From positions 652,001 through 716,000 of the forward strand of contig NZ_ML133686.1 in assembly GCF_003985155.1 (NCBI RefSeq): DNA of 64,000 nt. Reading direction: 5' to 3'. Positions 9,116 to 17,469 of the stretch are shown one piece after another (the stretch's first letter is position 1; each line of letters starts with the position of its first letter). This DNA is from Rhizobium vallis. Lineage in GTDB: Bacteria; Pseudomonadota; Alphaproteobacteria; Rhizobiales; Rhizobiaceae. Made by a program: the position numbers and the translations under genes. A model generated the notes under the pieces. It made no database searches and was not told the origin of the DNA. It saw only the letters and a program-made list of their open reading frames with translations.

Positions 9116-10093
9116 TCACGCTCCCTTCAGCCTGGGATCGAGCATGACGTAACTGATATCGACGATGAAATTGGCGATCAGCATGGTCGCGGTCATGATG
9201 AGAAGCTGGCCCTGGATGACGGGGTAATCCCGGGCGAGGATCGCCTGGTAGAGAATGTTGCCGAGGCCGGGATAGTTGTAGACGACCTCCGTCACCAGCG
9301 AGCCGCCGAGGATGGTGCCGATGGCGATGGCAAGGCTGGAGACGGTGGGCAGCAGGGCGTTGCGGGCCGCGTACCAGAGCATCACATGCCGGTCGGACAA
9401 GCCCTTGGCGCGGGCCATGACGATATAGTCCTCGCCGAGCAGGTTGATCATGTTGTTGCGCATGGTGACGGTGAAGCCGCCGATCAGCACGGTGCAGAGC
9501 GTCACCATCGGCAGGATGCCGTGATAGGCGACGCTGCCGGCATATTGCAGGCTGAAGGCCGGATCGAGCGAGGGGTCGGCGGCATAGCCGTTCGGAAACC
9601 AGCCAAGCGTGAAGCCGAAGATAAAGAGCACGATCAGCGACGTGACGACCGCCGGCACCGAAGTCGCAAAGATCGCGCCGACAGAGATGATCACGTCGAA
9701 CCGGCTGCCGCGCCGCCAGGCGGCGAGGATGCCGAGGAAGGTGCCGAGCGCGAAGCTGACGATCGTCGCAGTGCCCATCAGGCCAACCGTCCAGACCAAG
9801 GCATGGCCGAGCACCGACGTCACGGGCAGCGGAAAATACTTGATCGAGCGGCCGAGATCGCCGGTGAAGATGCTGCCGAGATAGGTGAGATATTGCTGCC
9901 AGAGCGGACCGTCGACGAAGCCGAAGGTGAGCTTCAGCGCCTGCAGGCTTTCCGGCGGCAATTCGGTGCCGGCGCTCGAGAACATGATCTGCACGGGGTC
10001 GCCCGGCATCAGACGGGGCAGGAAGAAATTGATTGTCGCTGCCGCGATGAAGGCTGAGATGTAAAAGACGAGGCGGCGAAGCAGGAAAACCAT
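9116..10093 (-). CDS. Opp/Dpp-type importer permease (DppB-like)
   Basis: This is an inner-membrane permease of 325 residues with an N-terminal membrane anchor, a periplasmic loop containing PRLMPGDPVQ, and the BPD domain with EDYIVMARAKGLSDRHVMLWYAARNALLP, the loop that docks on the ATPases. It is separated from the upstream binding-protein gene by 106 bases carrying a large palindrome. Its closest relative in the window is the permease at 62484-63464, with which it shares the FILPRLMPG-like start and the IQGQLLIMT end. Confidence 0.92.
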   Translation of the reverse strand: MVFLLRRLVFYISAFIAAATINFFLPRLMPGDPVQIMFSSAGTELPPESLQALKLTFGFVDGPLWQQYLTYLGSIFTGDLGRSIKYFPLPVTSVLGHALVWTVGLMGTATIVSFALGTFLGILAAWRRGSRFDVIISVGAIFATSVPAVVTSLIVLFIFGFTLGWFPNGYAADPSLDPAFSLQYAGSVAYHGILPMVTLCTVLIGGFTVTMRNNMINLLGEDYIVMARAKGLSDRHVMLWYAARNALLPTVSSLAIAIGTILGGSLVTEVVYNYPGLGNILYQAILARDYPVIQGQLLIMTATMLIANFIVDISYVMLDPRLKGA

Positions 10094-10110
10094 GAAAACT
10101 CCGTCGTAAC

Positions 10111-10189
10111 AGGAGCGGCGCTTTGGATGAGCATGATGTCATCCGAAAACCGCTTACACTTTTCGGCATCATGCTCTGACGCCGCTCCT
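10111..10189. repeat. RIME-like palindromic repeat inside importer operon
   Basis: Three nested inverted arms are perfect: AGGAGCGGCG (10111-10120) with CGCCGCTCCT (10180-10189), GAGCATGATG (10129-10138) with CATCATGCTC (10167-10176), and CCGAAAA (10143-10149) with TTTTCGG (10160-10166). The composition and the CATCATGCTC core match the rhizobial intergenic mosaic element type. It sits between the binding-protein gene and the permease genes, so it would fold in the operon mRNA. Confidence 0.8.
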
Positions 10190-10199
10190 GGAAGATGCT

Positions 10200-11846
10200 T
10201 TACTTCACCGGCTCGAGAGCGAGCAGGTTCAGCAGGCGTGCCGGATTGGTGCGCGAGATCGACGGATTGACGAAGGGGTTTTCCTTGGTCGACCAGCCGG
10301 TGAAGCGCTTGGTGTTGTACTGATACCAGTTCGGATTGTTGAACACCGGAATGACAGGCATGTTTTCGGCCACGATGCGTTGCGCCTTGTTCATCGCTTC
10401 CTTCTGCTTGGCAAGGTCGGCGGTCTGGGTGAACTCGGTGACGAGTTTCTCGACCTCCGGGTTGAACCAGCGCTGCGCGGTGAAGCGGGTCTTGCCCTTG
10501 TCCGAAGCGCTGAAGGCGCGCTTGTAGGGATAATAGGGCGAAGCCGATGCCGGCAGGCTGTTGATCGCCGCATCGAAGGTGCCGTTGATGAGGTTGCCGG
10601 TCCAGACGGCTTCCTCCGGCGTTTCGATCTTGGCGTCGATGCCGACCGCCTGCATGCCTTCGACGGCGAGGTTGACGGTGTCGATCCAGTCGGTCCAGGC
10701 GCTCGGAACGATGATCGAGAAGGAGATCTTGCTGCCGTCGGGATTGTCGCGGAAACCGTCGCCGTCCTTGTCCTTGTAACCCGCTTCGTCGAGCAGGGCC
10801 TTAGCGGCATCGGCATCATAGGTTGCGAACTTGCCGAAGTCGGTCTTGACGGAAGGGTCCGCCCAGCTCTTGTAAAGCTCGCCCATCAGGCCGGGGTCTT
10901 CGTTCAGCGTCGGATAGCCGTAGCCGGCGACGTCGATCATCGTCTTGCGGTCGAGCGCCATCGAGACGGCACGGCGGAATTTCAGGTCGTTGAAAGCCTT
11001 CTTGTTGTTCTCATTCGCTGTTTCCAAGTTGAACAGGAAGGCGACCATGCTGCTTGGCGAATACCAGTAGTGAAAATGGGCCGGATCCTTCGAGACATAG
11101 ACATTGTCGATATCAGGAATGAAGGAGACGCCCCAGTCGAGTGTGCCGTCGGCAGTTGCCGTCAGCATCTGGTTGTTGTCGGCAAGCTGCGGGAAGCGCA
11201 TGCAATCGACCTTCAGATGCGCGTTGTCCCAGTAGTTCGGGTTGCGGCACTGATCATAGGTCTGGCCGGTGAAGCGCGGCACTTCCGTCAGCGGGCCGCT
11301 GCCGACCGGGGTCTCGTTGGCGAAGGTGACGGGATCTGCGACATCCTTCCAGACGTGTTCCGGAACGATCGGCAGTTGCGAGATCTGCTCGGCGGCAAGC
11401 GAGCTCGGATTGGCGAGCGTGAAGCGCACCGTCTGGCCGTCGACGGCCTGGACGTCGGTGATGAAGGTCCAGATGCTGACGAAGTCGAGCGCCGGGAATT
11501 TCTTCAGGTAGTCATAGGTGAACTTGACGTCGGCTGCGGTTAGCGGTTTGCCGTCGGACCATTTGAGGTTCGGGCGCAGCTTGAAATCGATGCTCTTCAG
11601 GTCGTCGGAGAGCTTGAAGCTTTCGGCCAGGCGATAGACCGGCTTGTTGCTGTCGAAGCGATTGAAAATAACAAGCGGCTCGTAGATGAAGTCGAGCGTC
11701 GACTGGCGCGCCGAGGTCTGGTTGAACGGGTTGAAGTTGCGCACCCAGGTCGTCGCCGGTTCGATATTCGCGGTCAGGACCGTCTGCGCCATGGCGGATC
11801 CGGAAAGCAGTGTCAGCGCGGCGGCAGCAAGAAGATATTTTTTCAT
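10200..11846 (-). CDS. Periplasmic binding protein, SBP_bac_5 family
   Basis: This 548-residue solute-binding protein belongs to the peptide/nickel/chitobiose-type family 5. A signal peptide (residues 1-20, ending ALTLLSGSAMAQ) directs it to the periplasm. Family landmarks include LAESFKLSDDLKSIDFKLRPNLKWSDGKPLTAADVKFTYDY split over about residues 83-125 and a C-terminal FNNPNWYQYNTKRFTGW. The C-terminal half matches the partial protein at 63484-64000 closely, so the two importers are paralogues. Family 5 proteins bind peptides but also oligosaccharides, so the ligand must be judged from the neighbours. Confidence 0.92.
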   Translation of the reverse strand: MKKYLLAAAALTLLSGSAMAQTVLTANIEPATTWVRNFNPFNQTSARQSTLDFIYEPLVIFNRFDSNKPVYRLAESFKLSDDLKSIDFKLRPNLKWSDGKPLTAADVKFTYDYLKKFPALDFVSIWTFITDVQAVDGQTVRFTLANPSSLAAEQISQLPIVPEHVWKDVADPVTFANETPVGSGPLTEVPRFTGQTYDQCRNPNYWDNAHLKVDCMRFPQLADNNQMLTATADGTLDWGVSFIPDIDNVYVSKDPAHFHYWYSPSSMVAFLFNLETANENNKKAFNDLKFRRAVSMALDRKTMIDVAGYGYPTLNEDPGLMGELYKSWADPSVKTDFGKFATYDADAAKALLDEAGYKDKDGDGFRDNPDGSKISFSIIVPSAWTDWIDTVNLAVEGMQAVGIDAKIETPEEAVWTGNLINGTFDAAINSLPASASPYYPYKRAFSASDKGKTRFTAQRWFNPEVEKLVTEFTQTADLAKQKEAMNKAQRIVAENMPVIPVFNNPNWYQYNTKRFTGWSTKENPFVNPSISRTNPARLLNLLALEPVK

Positions 11847-11888
11847 GTTTATTCCCCTTTTCTTATGCGGTGAGAGATGACGTGCCGG

Positions 11889-12911
11889 TCAGGAGACCAG
11901 CGCGTTTGCAAACATGTCTTCCACTTCCGCATGGGCGGCGCGGATATCGAGCTTGAGCGTGCCGAGGCGAGCCTTGCCGGCGGCAATCCGCTTCAAGGCG
12001 GCGTCCGTCAGCGGGCGCGCAGCCTTGGCAGCAGCTTCGCTTTCCCTAACGTCGCCATGGCTGTGCAGCGCGATATCGAAGCCCGCGTCGAGCACTTGGG
12101 CGACGCGCTCCGGCAGGGTGCCGGAGAGCGATTCCATGAAGATGCAGTCGGAGATCAGCACACCCTCGTACCCCATGTCCTTGCGGATCACGTCGTGCAT
12201 GATTGGCGAGATAGAAGCCGGTAATTCCGGATCGTAGGCCGAATAGACAACATGGGCGACCATGGCCCATGGCGTATCCTTCAGCGCCACGAAGGGCTTG
12301 AAATCGGTGGCGATGAGCGTCTCGCGGCTGGCGTCGACCACCGGTCGTTCCTTGTGGGAATCGAGCGTTGCCCGGCCATGGCCGGGAATATGCTTGATGA
12401 CAGGCATGTTGCCGGTCTCGAGCAAACCGTCGACCACCTCGCGGCCGAGGGCGGCGATGAAGTCGGGATCAGGGCCGAAGGAGCGGGCGCCGATGACCGC
12501 GCTCGTGGTGTCGAAAACGAGATCGAGAACCGGCGAGCAGCCGCTGGAAAGGCCGAGTTCCGTCATCATCGCGCCCATGGCCTGGGAGGAAAGGCGCAGT
12601 GCTTTTTTGCCGAGATCAAAATCGCGGCGCGCAAGTTCGGCGAACTGGCCAAAGCTGCGGAAGAGCGGCCAGGGGCCGGCATCGAGATGCTGGACGCGGC
12701 CGCCTTCCTGGTCGGTGAAAACAGGCGCGTCGTCGCGGCCGACGGCTTCGCGGAAGCGCTCGATCAGACGCCTAGTCTGATCCGGCTCGCGCTGATTGCG
12801 CCTGCCGACGAAGAGGCCGAGCGGATTGGTCTCGCGAAAGAGGGCGAATTCATCGTCCGAAATCGTGGGAGTGGGAAGGCCGACGAAAAGGGCGAGCGGG
12901 GTCGAGGACAA
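11889..12911 (-). CDS. NagZ-like GH3 beta-N-acetylhexosaminidase
   Basis: This glycoside hydrolase family 3 enzyme of 340 residues removes terminal beta-N-acetylglucosamine, acting on muropeptides or chito-oligosaccharides. It shows TDQEGGRVQ (66-74), KHIPGHG (173-179), the NagZ-type Asp184/His186 loop and the nucleophile Asp255 in LISDCIF. There is no signal peptide, so it is cytoplasmic. The start is TTG 12911 with GGAG upstream. Housekeeping nagZ of alphaproteobacteria normally sits near scpA, so this operon copy is probably an extra, substrate-dedicated paralogue. It precedes the importer binding-protein gene by 42 bases. Confidence 0.9.
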   Translation of the reverse strand: MSSTPLALFVGLPTPTISDDEFALFRETNPLGLFVGRRNQREPDQTRRLIERFREAVGRDDAPVFTDQEGGRVQHLDAGPWPLFRSFGQFAELARRDFDLGKKALRLSSQAMGAMMTELGLSSGCSPVLDLVFDTTSAVIGARSFGPDPDFIAALGREVVDGLLETGNMPVIKHIPGHGRATLDSHKERPVVDASRETLIATDFKPFVALKDTPWAMVAHVVYSAYDPELPASISPIMHDVIRKDMGYEGVLISDCIFMESLSGTLPERVAQVLDAGFDIALHSHGDVRESEAAAKAARPLTDAALKRIAAGKARLGTLKLDIRAAHAEVEDMFANALVS

Positions 12912-12935
12912 TTCTGTAACTCCGGTATCAGAGGA

Positions 12936-13415
12936 TCATTTCGGCGCGCTTCTCAGCATGCCTTCGTAGATGCCCTTGTCGGGGGCGGGGATGATGATTG
13001 CGTCTGCCGTCTTGGCGTAGAAATCGACCGGGCCGGCATCGCCGATGAAGGCATAGGCGTGGCCAAGCGTCTTCATCGTCTGCAGGCAGGCTGAAAAGAG
13101 GGCGAGCCCGATGCCCTTGCCCCGCGCGTCGGGATCGACGCCGGTCGGGCCGAAGAAGCCGCGGGCTGTCGTGTCATAACAGGCAAAGCCCAAAAGCTGG
13201 CTGCCTTCGACGGCAATGAGGCAGGCGATGGGCTGGCGGGAGAAGGCGACCGACACTTCGCTCGCCCAGTTTTCGCTGAACTGTTCACGAACCCAGCCAA
13301 CGACGAGATGCAGTTCCGGAGGGAGAGCCGGGCGGATGGAGACACGGACGGCATCGGCTCGTTCTTTGAGTTCGGCGAGCTTGGCGGAATATAAGCTCAC
13401 AAGCAGGTCTGGCAC
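12936..13415 (-). CDS. GNAT-family N-acetyltransferase
   Basis: This is a 159-residue GNAT fold protein. The acetyl-CoA-binding segment is VDPDARGKGIGLALFSACL (about residues 93-111), a good Q/RxxGxG/A motif. The start is GTG 13415 behind GGGAGGAGAG. It is the first gene of the importer operon, 24 bases before the GH3 gene, so it probably acts on the imported amino sugar or peptide, for example by acetylating a free amine. The substrate is inference. The upstream region (13430-13500) contains TTGACA and TATAAC elements but at non-standard spacing. Confidence 0.85.
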   Translation of the reverse strand: MPDLLVSLYSAKLAELKERADAVRVSIRPALPPELHLVVGWVREQFSENWASEVSVAFSRQPIACLIAVEGSQLLGFACYDTTARGFFGPTGVDPDARGKGIGLALFSACLQTMKTLGHAYAFIGDAGPVDFYAKTADAIIIPAPDKGIYEGMLRSAPK

Positions 13416-13575
13416 CTGTCTCTCCTCCCGTTTATTCCGTTATTAGAGAATGTATCCCCTTTTAATGTTATAGACTTGGCCATGGGGCCGAGCTTGTCAA
13501 CAGGGATTTTTCAAATGGGCGTAGTGTCGCAAGCCGCAGCGAGCCGCATAGCAACGCAAAGTGGACACGGAATGC

Positions 13576-13602
13576 AAAACGGCCCATGAGGCGGGCCGTT
13601 TC
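13576..13602 (-). terminator. Intrinsic terminator of thiMED
   Basis: AAACGGCCC (13577-13585) pairs with GGGCCGTTT (13593-13601) around a seven-base loop. On the minus strand the stem is followed by a short T-run (TTTTGC). It lies 64 bases beyond the thiD stop. The fold is also possible from the opposite strand. Confidence 0.75.
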
Positions 13603-13665
13603 TGTAATCGTTAGGCCGGACAACCATCATGTGATGGCGGCCGGTATGATTGCTGATCCATCCGC

Positions 13666-14475
13666 TTATGCGGTGTGCTTCCAAAGCGCATGAAAATGCT
13701 GAACCGGGCCGTGGCCGGAACCGACGGTGAGGCTGCCGGCCGCCGCGACCGCGCCGGCGAGATATTCCTTCGCGATGGCAACGGCCTCCCGGGCTGAGGC
13801 GCCCTTGGCGAGCTCGGCTGCCAGCGCGCTGGAGAGCGTGCAGCCGGTGCCGTGAGTGTTCTTGGTCGGCACACGCCGGGCTTCGAACCAATGCAGGCCA
13901 TCGGCCGTGGCCAGCACGTCGGGGCTTTCATTGCTGTCGAGATGGCCGCCCTTGACCAGCACGGCGGCCGGGCCAAGCGCACGCAGTCGCTCGGCCTGTT
14001 CTGCCATCTCAGCGCGGTTTGTCGCGACCGGTCGGTGCAGCAGGGCGGCGGCTTCGGGCAGGTTCGGAGTCAGAAGGGTTGCGAGCGGCAGCAGTTGGCG
14101 GGTCAGCACGTCGACCGCCTCGGGCGCAAGCAGGGCAGCACCACCCTTGGCGATCATGACGGGATCGATGACGACGGGGATGCCGCCTCGATCGGCGAGT
14201 GCGCCGGCAACGGCTTCGGCGATGCCGGCATTGGCGATCATGCCGATCTTGACGGCGTCGACGCGCACATCGGCAAAGACGGCATTGATCTGATCGGCGA
14301 CGAATTGTGGCGGCACCAGATGCACGCCGCTGACGCCTTGTGTGTTCTGCGCCGTCAGCGCGGTCAGCACCGCCATGCCGTAGACGCCGCGGGCGGAAAA
14401 GGCCTTGAGATCGGCCTGGATGCCGGCGCCGCCGGAGGGATCGGAGCCGGCGATGGAGAGAACGTTACGGATCAT
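13666..14475 (-). CDS. thiD: Hydroxymethylpyrimidine (phospho)kinase ThiD
   Basis: This 269-residue ribokinase-fold enzyme phosphorylates HMP and HMP-phosphate to HMP-pyrophosphate for thiamine synthesis. Diagnostic segments are the N-terminal SIAGSDPSGGAGIQADLK, AVLTALTAQNTQGV, and the C-terminal anion-hole motif TKNTHGTGCTLSSALAAELA. The ATG overlaps the thiE stop (ATGA). It is the last gene of thiM-thiE-thiD, and its regulation follows the riboswitch ahead of thiM. Confidence 0.96.
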   Translation of the reverse strand: MIRNVLSIAGSDPSGGAGIQADLKAFSARGVYGMAVLTALTAQNTQGVSGVHLVPPQFVADQINAVFADVRVDAVKIGMIANAGIAEAVAGALADRGGIPVVIDPVMIAKGGAALLAPEAVDVLTRQLLPLATLLTPNLPEAAALLHRPVATNRAEMAEQAERLRALGPAAVLVKGGHLDSNESPDVLATADGLHWFEARRVPTKNTHGTGCTLSSALAAELAKGASAREAVAIAKEYLAGAVAAAGSLTVGSGHGPVQHFHALWKHTA

Positions 14476-15107
14476 GAGCGCACCTTTCGGATTTCTGCGG
14501 CGATGCGGCGCGTGGCGGCTTCAGGGTCGGGCGTGCCACAGATTGCGGAGACGACGGCAAGCCCCTTTGCGCCGGCTGTGAACACTTCGGCCACATGCTC
14601 CACCTTGAGGCCGCCGATAGCAACCGACGGCACCGGCGAGGCCTTCACCAGCCTCGCAAGGCCGTCAAAGCCGATCGGCTGCTTGTGATCGGTCTTGGTC
14701 GGCGTCGCAAAGACAGGTCCGACGCCGGTATAATCGACGAGATCGGGATCGACGGCGCGGGCAAGCAGTTCGGTTTCGACCGAGAGGCCGAGGATCATGT
14801 CGGGGCCGATCATGGCTCGTGCCGTCCGCGCATCCATATCGTCCTGGCCGATATGCAGGCCGTCGGCGCCGATGGCAATCGCCGCCTCGACGTCATCGTT
14901 GACGATGAGGAGGGCGCCGGTTCCCTCAAGCACCTGTTTCAAGCCGCGGCCGGTCTCGATCATTCCGGCGGTGCTCGCATGTTTGTCGCGCAGTTGCACC
15001 ATCGTCGCACCGCCGGTAACGGCAAGGCGCGCCGTTTCGACCATGCCGATCCCGGCGCAGAGTTCGGGATCGAGGACGAGATAGAGCGAGAGGTCGAAAG
15101 GCTTCAT
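14472..15107 (-). CDS. thiE: Thiamine-phosphate synthase ThiE
   Basis: This 211-residue TIM-barrel enzyme joins HMP-pyrophosphate and thiazole-phosphate to thiamine monophosphate. Landmarks are TMVQLRDKHAST (about residues 35-46), LLIVNDDVEAAIAIGADGLHIGQDD, GVGPVFATPTKTDH and VAIGGLKVEHVAEVFTAGAKGLAVVSAI. It overlaps the neighbouring genes on both sides by four bases, so the three Thi proteins are translationally coupled. Full length. Confidence 0.96.
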   Translation of the reverse strand: MKPFDLSLYLVLDPELCAGIGMVETARLAVTGGATMVQLRDKHASTAGMIETGRGLKQVLEGTGALLIVNDDVEAAIAIGADGLHIGQDDMDARTARAMIGPDMILGLSVETELLARAVDPDLVDYTGVGPVFATPTKTDHKQPIGFDGLARLVKASPVPSVAIGGLKVEHVAEVFTAGAKGLAVVSAICGTPDPEAATRRIAAEIRKVRS

Positions 15108-15907
15108 GCCGCCGATATCCTTGCCCTGGCATCGAGCGTTTCGGAATCGATCGCGGCCAGCGCATCGAGGAAGCGCCAGGAGAAGGAGCCGGGGCCGGCA
15201 GCCCCCAGCGCTGCATCCTCACCGGCGACAGCGAAGATCGCGAGGGCTGCGACAGTCGCGCCGAAAATATCCTCGGGCGCGGTCGCGGCGAAGGCACCGA
15301 CAAGGCAGGTAAGCGAGCAGCCGAGCGCGGTGACCTGGGGCATCAAGGCCGATCCACCCGCAACGCGCACCGCCCTTTCACCATCGGTCACGAAATCCAC
15401 CGCACCAGTGACGGCAACGACTGCCTGCTGTCGCTTCGCAAGCCATCGCGCCGAATCTTCCGCCTGCTCGACCGGATCGCGGCTGTCGACGCCCTGGCCG
15501 CGGCTCTGCCCACCGGCAAGCGCGATGATTTCGGAGGCGTTGCCGCGGATGACGGTGGGGTTGAGCGCCAGGAGATCGGCAGTGGCGCTGCGGCGGAAGG
15601 CCGTGGCGTAATGGGCAACCGGATCGAGCACCCAGGGTTTGCCGGCGGCGTTCGCAGCCTTGGCCGCCGCCCGCATACCTTCGATCCATTGCGTCGAGAG
15701 CGTGCCGATGTTGACAGTCAGCGCGCTCGCGATCCCGGCGAATTCGCCGGCTTCCTCAGCGGCATGCACCATGGCGGGCGAAGCGCCAGATGCAAGCAGG
15801 ACATTTGCGGCAATGTTCATCGCGACGTAGTTGGTGATGCACTGAACGAGCGGCGGCTTCTCGCGCATCGCCTTCAGCATCGTTCCTGGCGTGGTCTCGG
15901 TCTGCAT
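15104..15907 (-). CDS. thiM: Hydroxyethylthiazole kinase ThiM
   Basis: This enzyme phosphorylates salvaged hydroxyethylthiazole. From ATG 15907 it has 267 residues; this start is chosen because GAAAGGGG lies just upstream, while the longer frame to 15961 would run into the riboswitch. Motifs are PLVQCITNYVAMNIAANVLLASGASPAM, WVLDPVAHYAT, GNASEIIALAG and the C-terminal GCSLTCLVGAFAA phosphate site. With thiE and thiD it makes a salvage route that bypasses de novo thiazole and pyrimidine synthesis, known in R. leguminosarum. Confidence 0.95.
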   Translation of the reverse strand: MQTETTPGTMLKAMREKPPLVQCITNYVAMNIAANVLLASGASPAMVHAAEEAGEFAGIASALTVNIGTLSTQWIEGMRAAAKAANAAGKPWVLDPVAHYATAFRRSATADLLALNPTVIRGNASEIIALAGGQSRGQGVDSRDPVEQAEDSARWLAKRQQAVVAVTGAVDFVTDGERAVRVAGGSALMPQVTALGCSLTCLVGAFAATAPEDIFGATVAALAIFAVAGEDAALGAAGPGSFSWRFLDALAAIDSETLDARARISAA

Positions 15908-15965
15908 ATTGCCCCTTTCAGGCGGGGCAGGCACGGGGCGTTTCGTGCGGGCAAGCCGCAACCCC

Positions 15966-16046
15966 GAGCGACTCCCTCCGCCGGCATTATCCGGTTCAGG
16001 TTCGAAGGGTACTTCTCAGCCCGTCTTTCGACGGACGCCCCTGTCT
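15966..16046 (-). promoter_or_regulatory. TPP riboswitch (THI element) ahead of thiMED
   Basis: Read on the minus strand, the segment has the conserved THI-box parts in order: CAGGGGCG, then GGGCTGAGAAGTACCCTT, GAACCTGA, CCGGATAATGCCGGCG and GGAGGGAG. These are the TPP-sensing helices. It ends about 60 bases before the thiM start, leaving room for a translation- or transcription-control stem. Thiamine pyrophosphate binding is expected to shut off thiMED. Confidence 0.95.
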
Positions 16047-16134
16047 CTCATCAGGCTCTATTTTGCAGAGAACGGGGTGCATGTCACCCCGAAAATGACA
16101 ATTCTGCGAACTGCGCGGTGCGGCCGAAAGGCGA

Positions 16135-17460
16135 TCAGCCGACGATCTTTGCGAGCAACCGTCCGACATCCTCATTCGTTACGTTATTATGGGCATCCAA
16201 CGTTTCCGTCTTGATGATGTATTTGTCCGCCAGGAAGGTGTTCACCTTGCCGGACTGCGGCGCGAAGACGGTGTCCGTATCGTCCGCGACCGCTTGTCCG
16301 GCCTTCAGGTGCTGGGGGCCGTTTGCCCCCATCGCGCCGAACGCATCGTTGGCATCACCGATGCTCTTCGAAATGTCGCGCGACAGGCGCGACGCCAGCG
16401 CATAGGCGAGCGTGCAGGCGAGATCGTTGTGGGTGTGGGTGATGCAGATCGGCCCGGTCGGCTTGCCCACGACATTGGGGAAGGCGCCAGCGAGGCCCGG
16501 CTTGATCTCTTTGGCGAAGCCATTATGCGAGAAGGCGCCCTGCAGCAGCGTGAGCGAGAAGAATTCCAGCTTCGGGACCGGGGCGAGCTCATTTGCCGCC
16601 GCCGAAACCAGCCGGGCTCCAAAGCTGTGGCCGACGAGATGCAGACGGATCGGCCGCTGCAACACGAGTTTCGACAGCACGCTTTTCGTCAACGCCTCGC
16701 CGACGATGCCGGCGCGGTTCTTCATTTCGTAGTAGGTGAGTTGGTTCAGGAACCGCGCGACGGCTGCTCTCGGCCCGGAGATCAGGCCCGAGACGACGTC
16801 GCCGAGGCCCTGCGCCTTGCCGACGGAGCTTTCGATCTTGAAGGTCGGCGGCGGGACCAGCCCTTCCATCAGCACCTTGGCGCTGTTGGCATCCTCCGTC
16901 GCCAGAGCGATCGGCTCGGCATCGGCCTTCAGTTCCGTATCGTCTCCGGGAGAGCCGAGTGCTTCATTGCCTTTCCTGACGAGAAAGAGCGACGTCGTTT
17001 CATCGAGGGTCTTGGCCGCGGCCCGCGCCTTTTCGGTCGTGGCAGCGCCGTCAGGCCCGAAGAGATCCTCGAAATCGGCCAGCACCTGGTTGAAAACCTG
17101 GTCGTCGATATCCTTGATATCCGCTGCCGTCCCGCCGGCTGCCTGGGCTCCGCCGCCTGCCGTCACCAGCGTCTGCTCGTCGAAATCGGTGCGATAGGCC
17201 TTGGCCGGCCAGACGACGCCGGCGACGACGATGTGGCGTGTCTTATCGGGCGAAAGCTTTTTACAGGCGTTCGCCCACAGCGTTCCGTAGAGTGTCCGGG
17301 CATTGTCCTTGGTGTTCTTCCAGCCATGCGACATCACGACCAGATCGGTCATATCGGGCTGGTTTAGCAGTGCGGCGAGCTTTCCCGTCAGCGCGGGATC
17401 GATCACACCGTCCTTGTCGAATTCGAGCCACAGGAATGGCGAGGGTCCAAGCGTGTCCAT
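16135..17460 (-). CDS. Alpha/beta-hydrolase-like protein paired with a subtilase
   Basis: The 441-residue protein has an N-terminal strand/turn DLVVMSHGWKNTKDNAR (residues 39-55), which resembles the oxyanion region of lipases and esterases. A nucleophile elbow LHLVGHSFGARL places the catalytic serine at 279. A long alanine-rich, charged insertion of about 150 residues separates them. A possible catalytic His lies in PICITHTHNDLACT. There is no signal peptide or membrane helix. It starts nine bases after the stop of the subtilase gene, so the two form one unit. I cannot name the substrate, and the family is not one I recognise beyond the fold. Confidence 0.7.
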   Translation of the reverse strand: MDTLGPSPFLWLEFDKDGVIDPALTGKLAALLNQPDMTDLVVMSHGWKNTKDNARTLYGTLWANACKKLSPDKTRHIVVAGVVWPAKAYRTDFDEQTLVTAGGGAQAAGGTAADIKDIDDQVFNQVLADFEDLFGPDGAATTEKARAAAKTLDETTSLFLVRKGNEALGSPGDDTELKADAEPIALATEDANSAKVLMEGLVPPPTFKIESSVGKAQGLGDVVSGLISGPRAAVARFLNQLTYYEMKNRAGIVGEALTKSVLSKLVLQRPIRLHLVGHSFGARLVSAAANELAPVPKLEFFSLTLLQGAFSHNGFAKEIKPGLAGAFPNVVGKPTGPICITHTHNDLACTLAYALASRLSRDISKSIGDANDAFGAMGANGPQHLKAGQAVADDTDTVFAPQSGKVNTFLADKYIIKTETLDAHNNVTNEDVGRLLAKIVG

Positions 17461-17469
17461 GTGTCCTCC

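Noticed and set aside
8965..10057. Long plus-strand frame rich in Asp, Arg, His and Gly
   Set aside because: Antisense shadow of the two permease genes, whose membrane helices and docking loops are clear.
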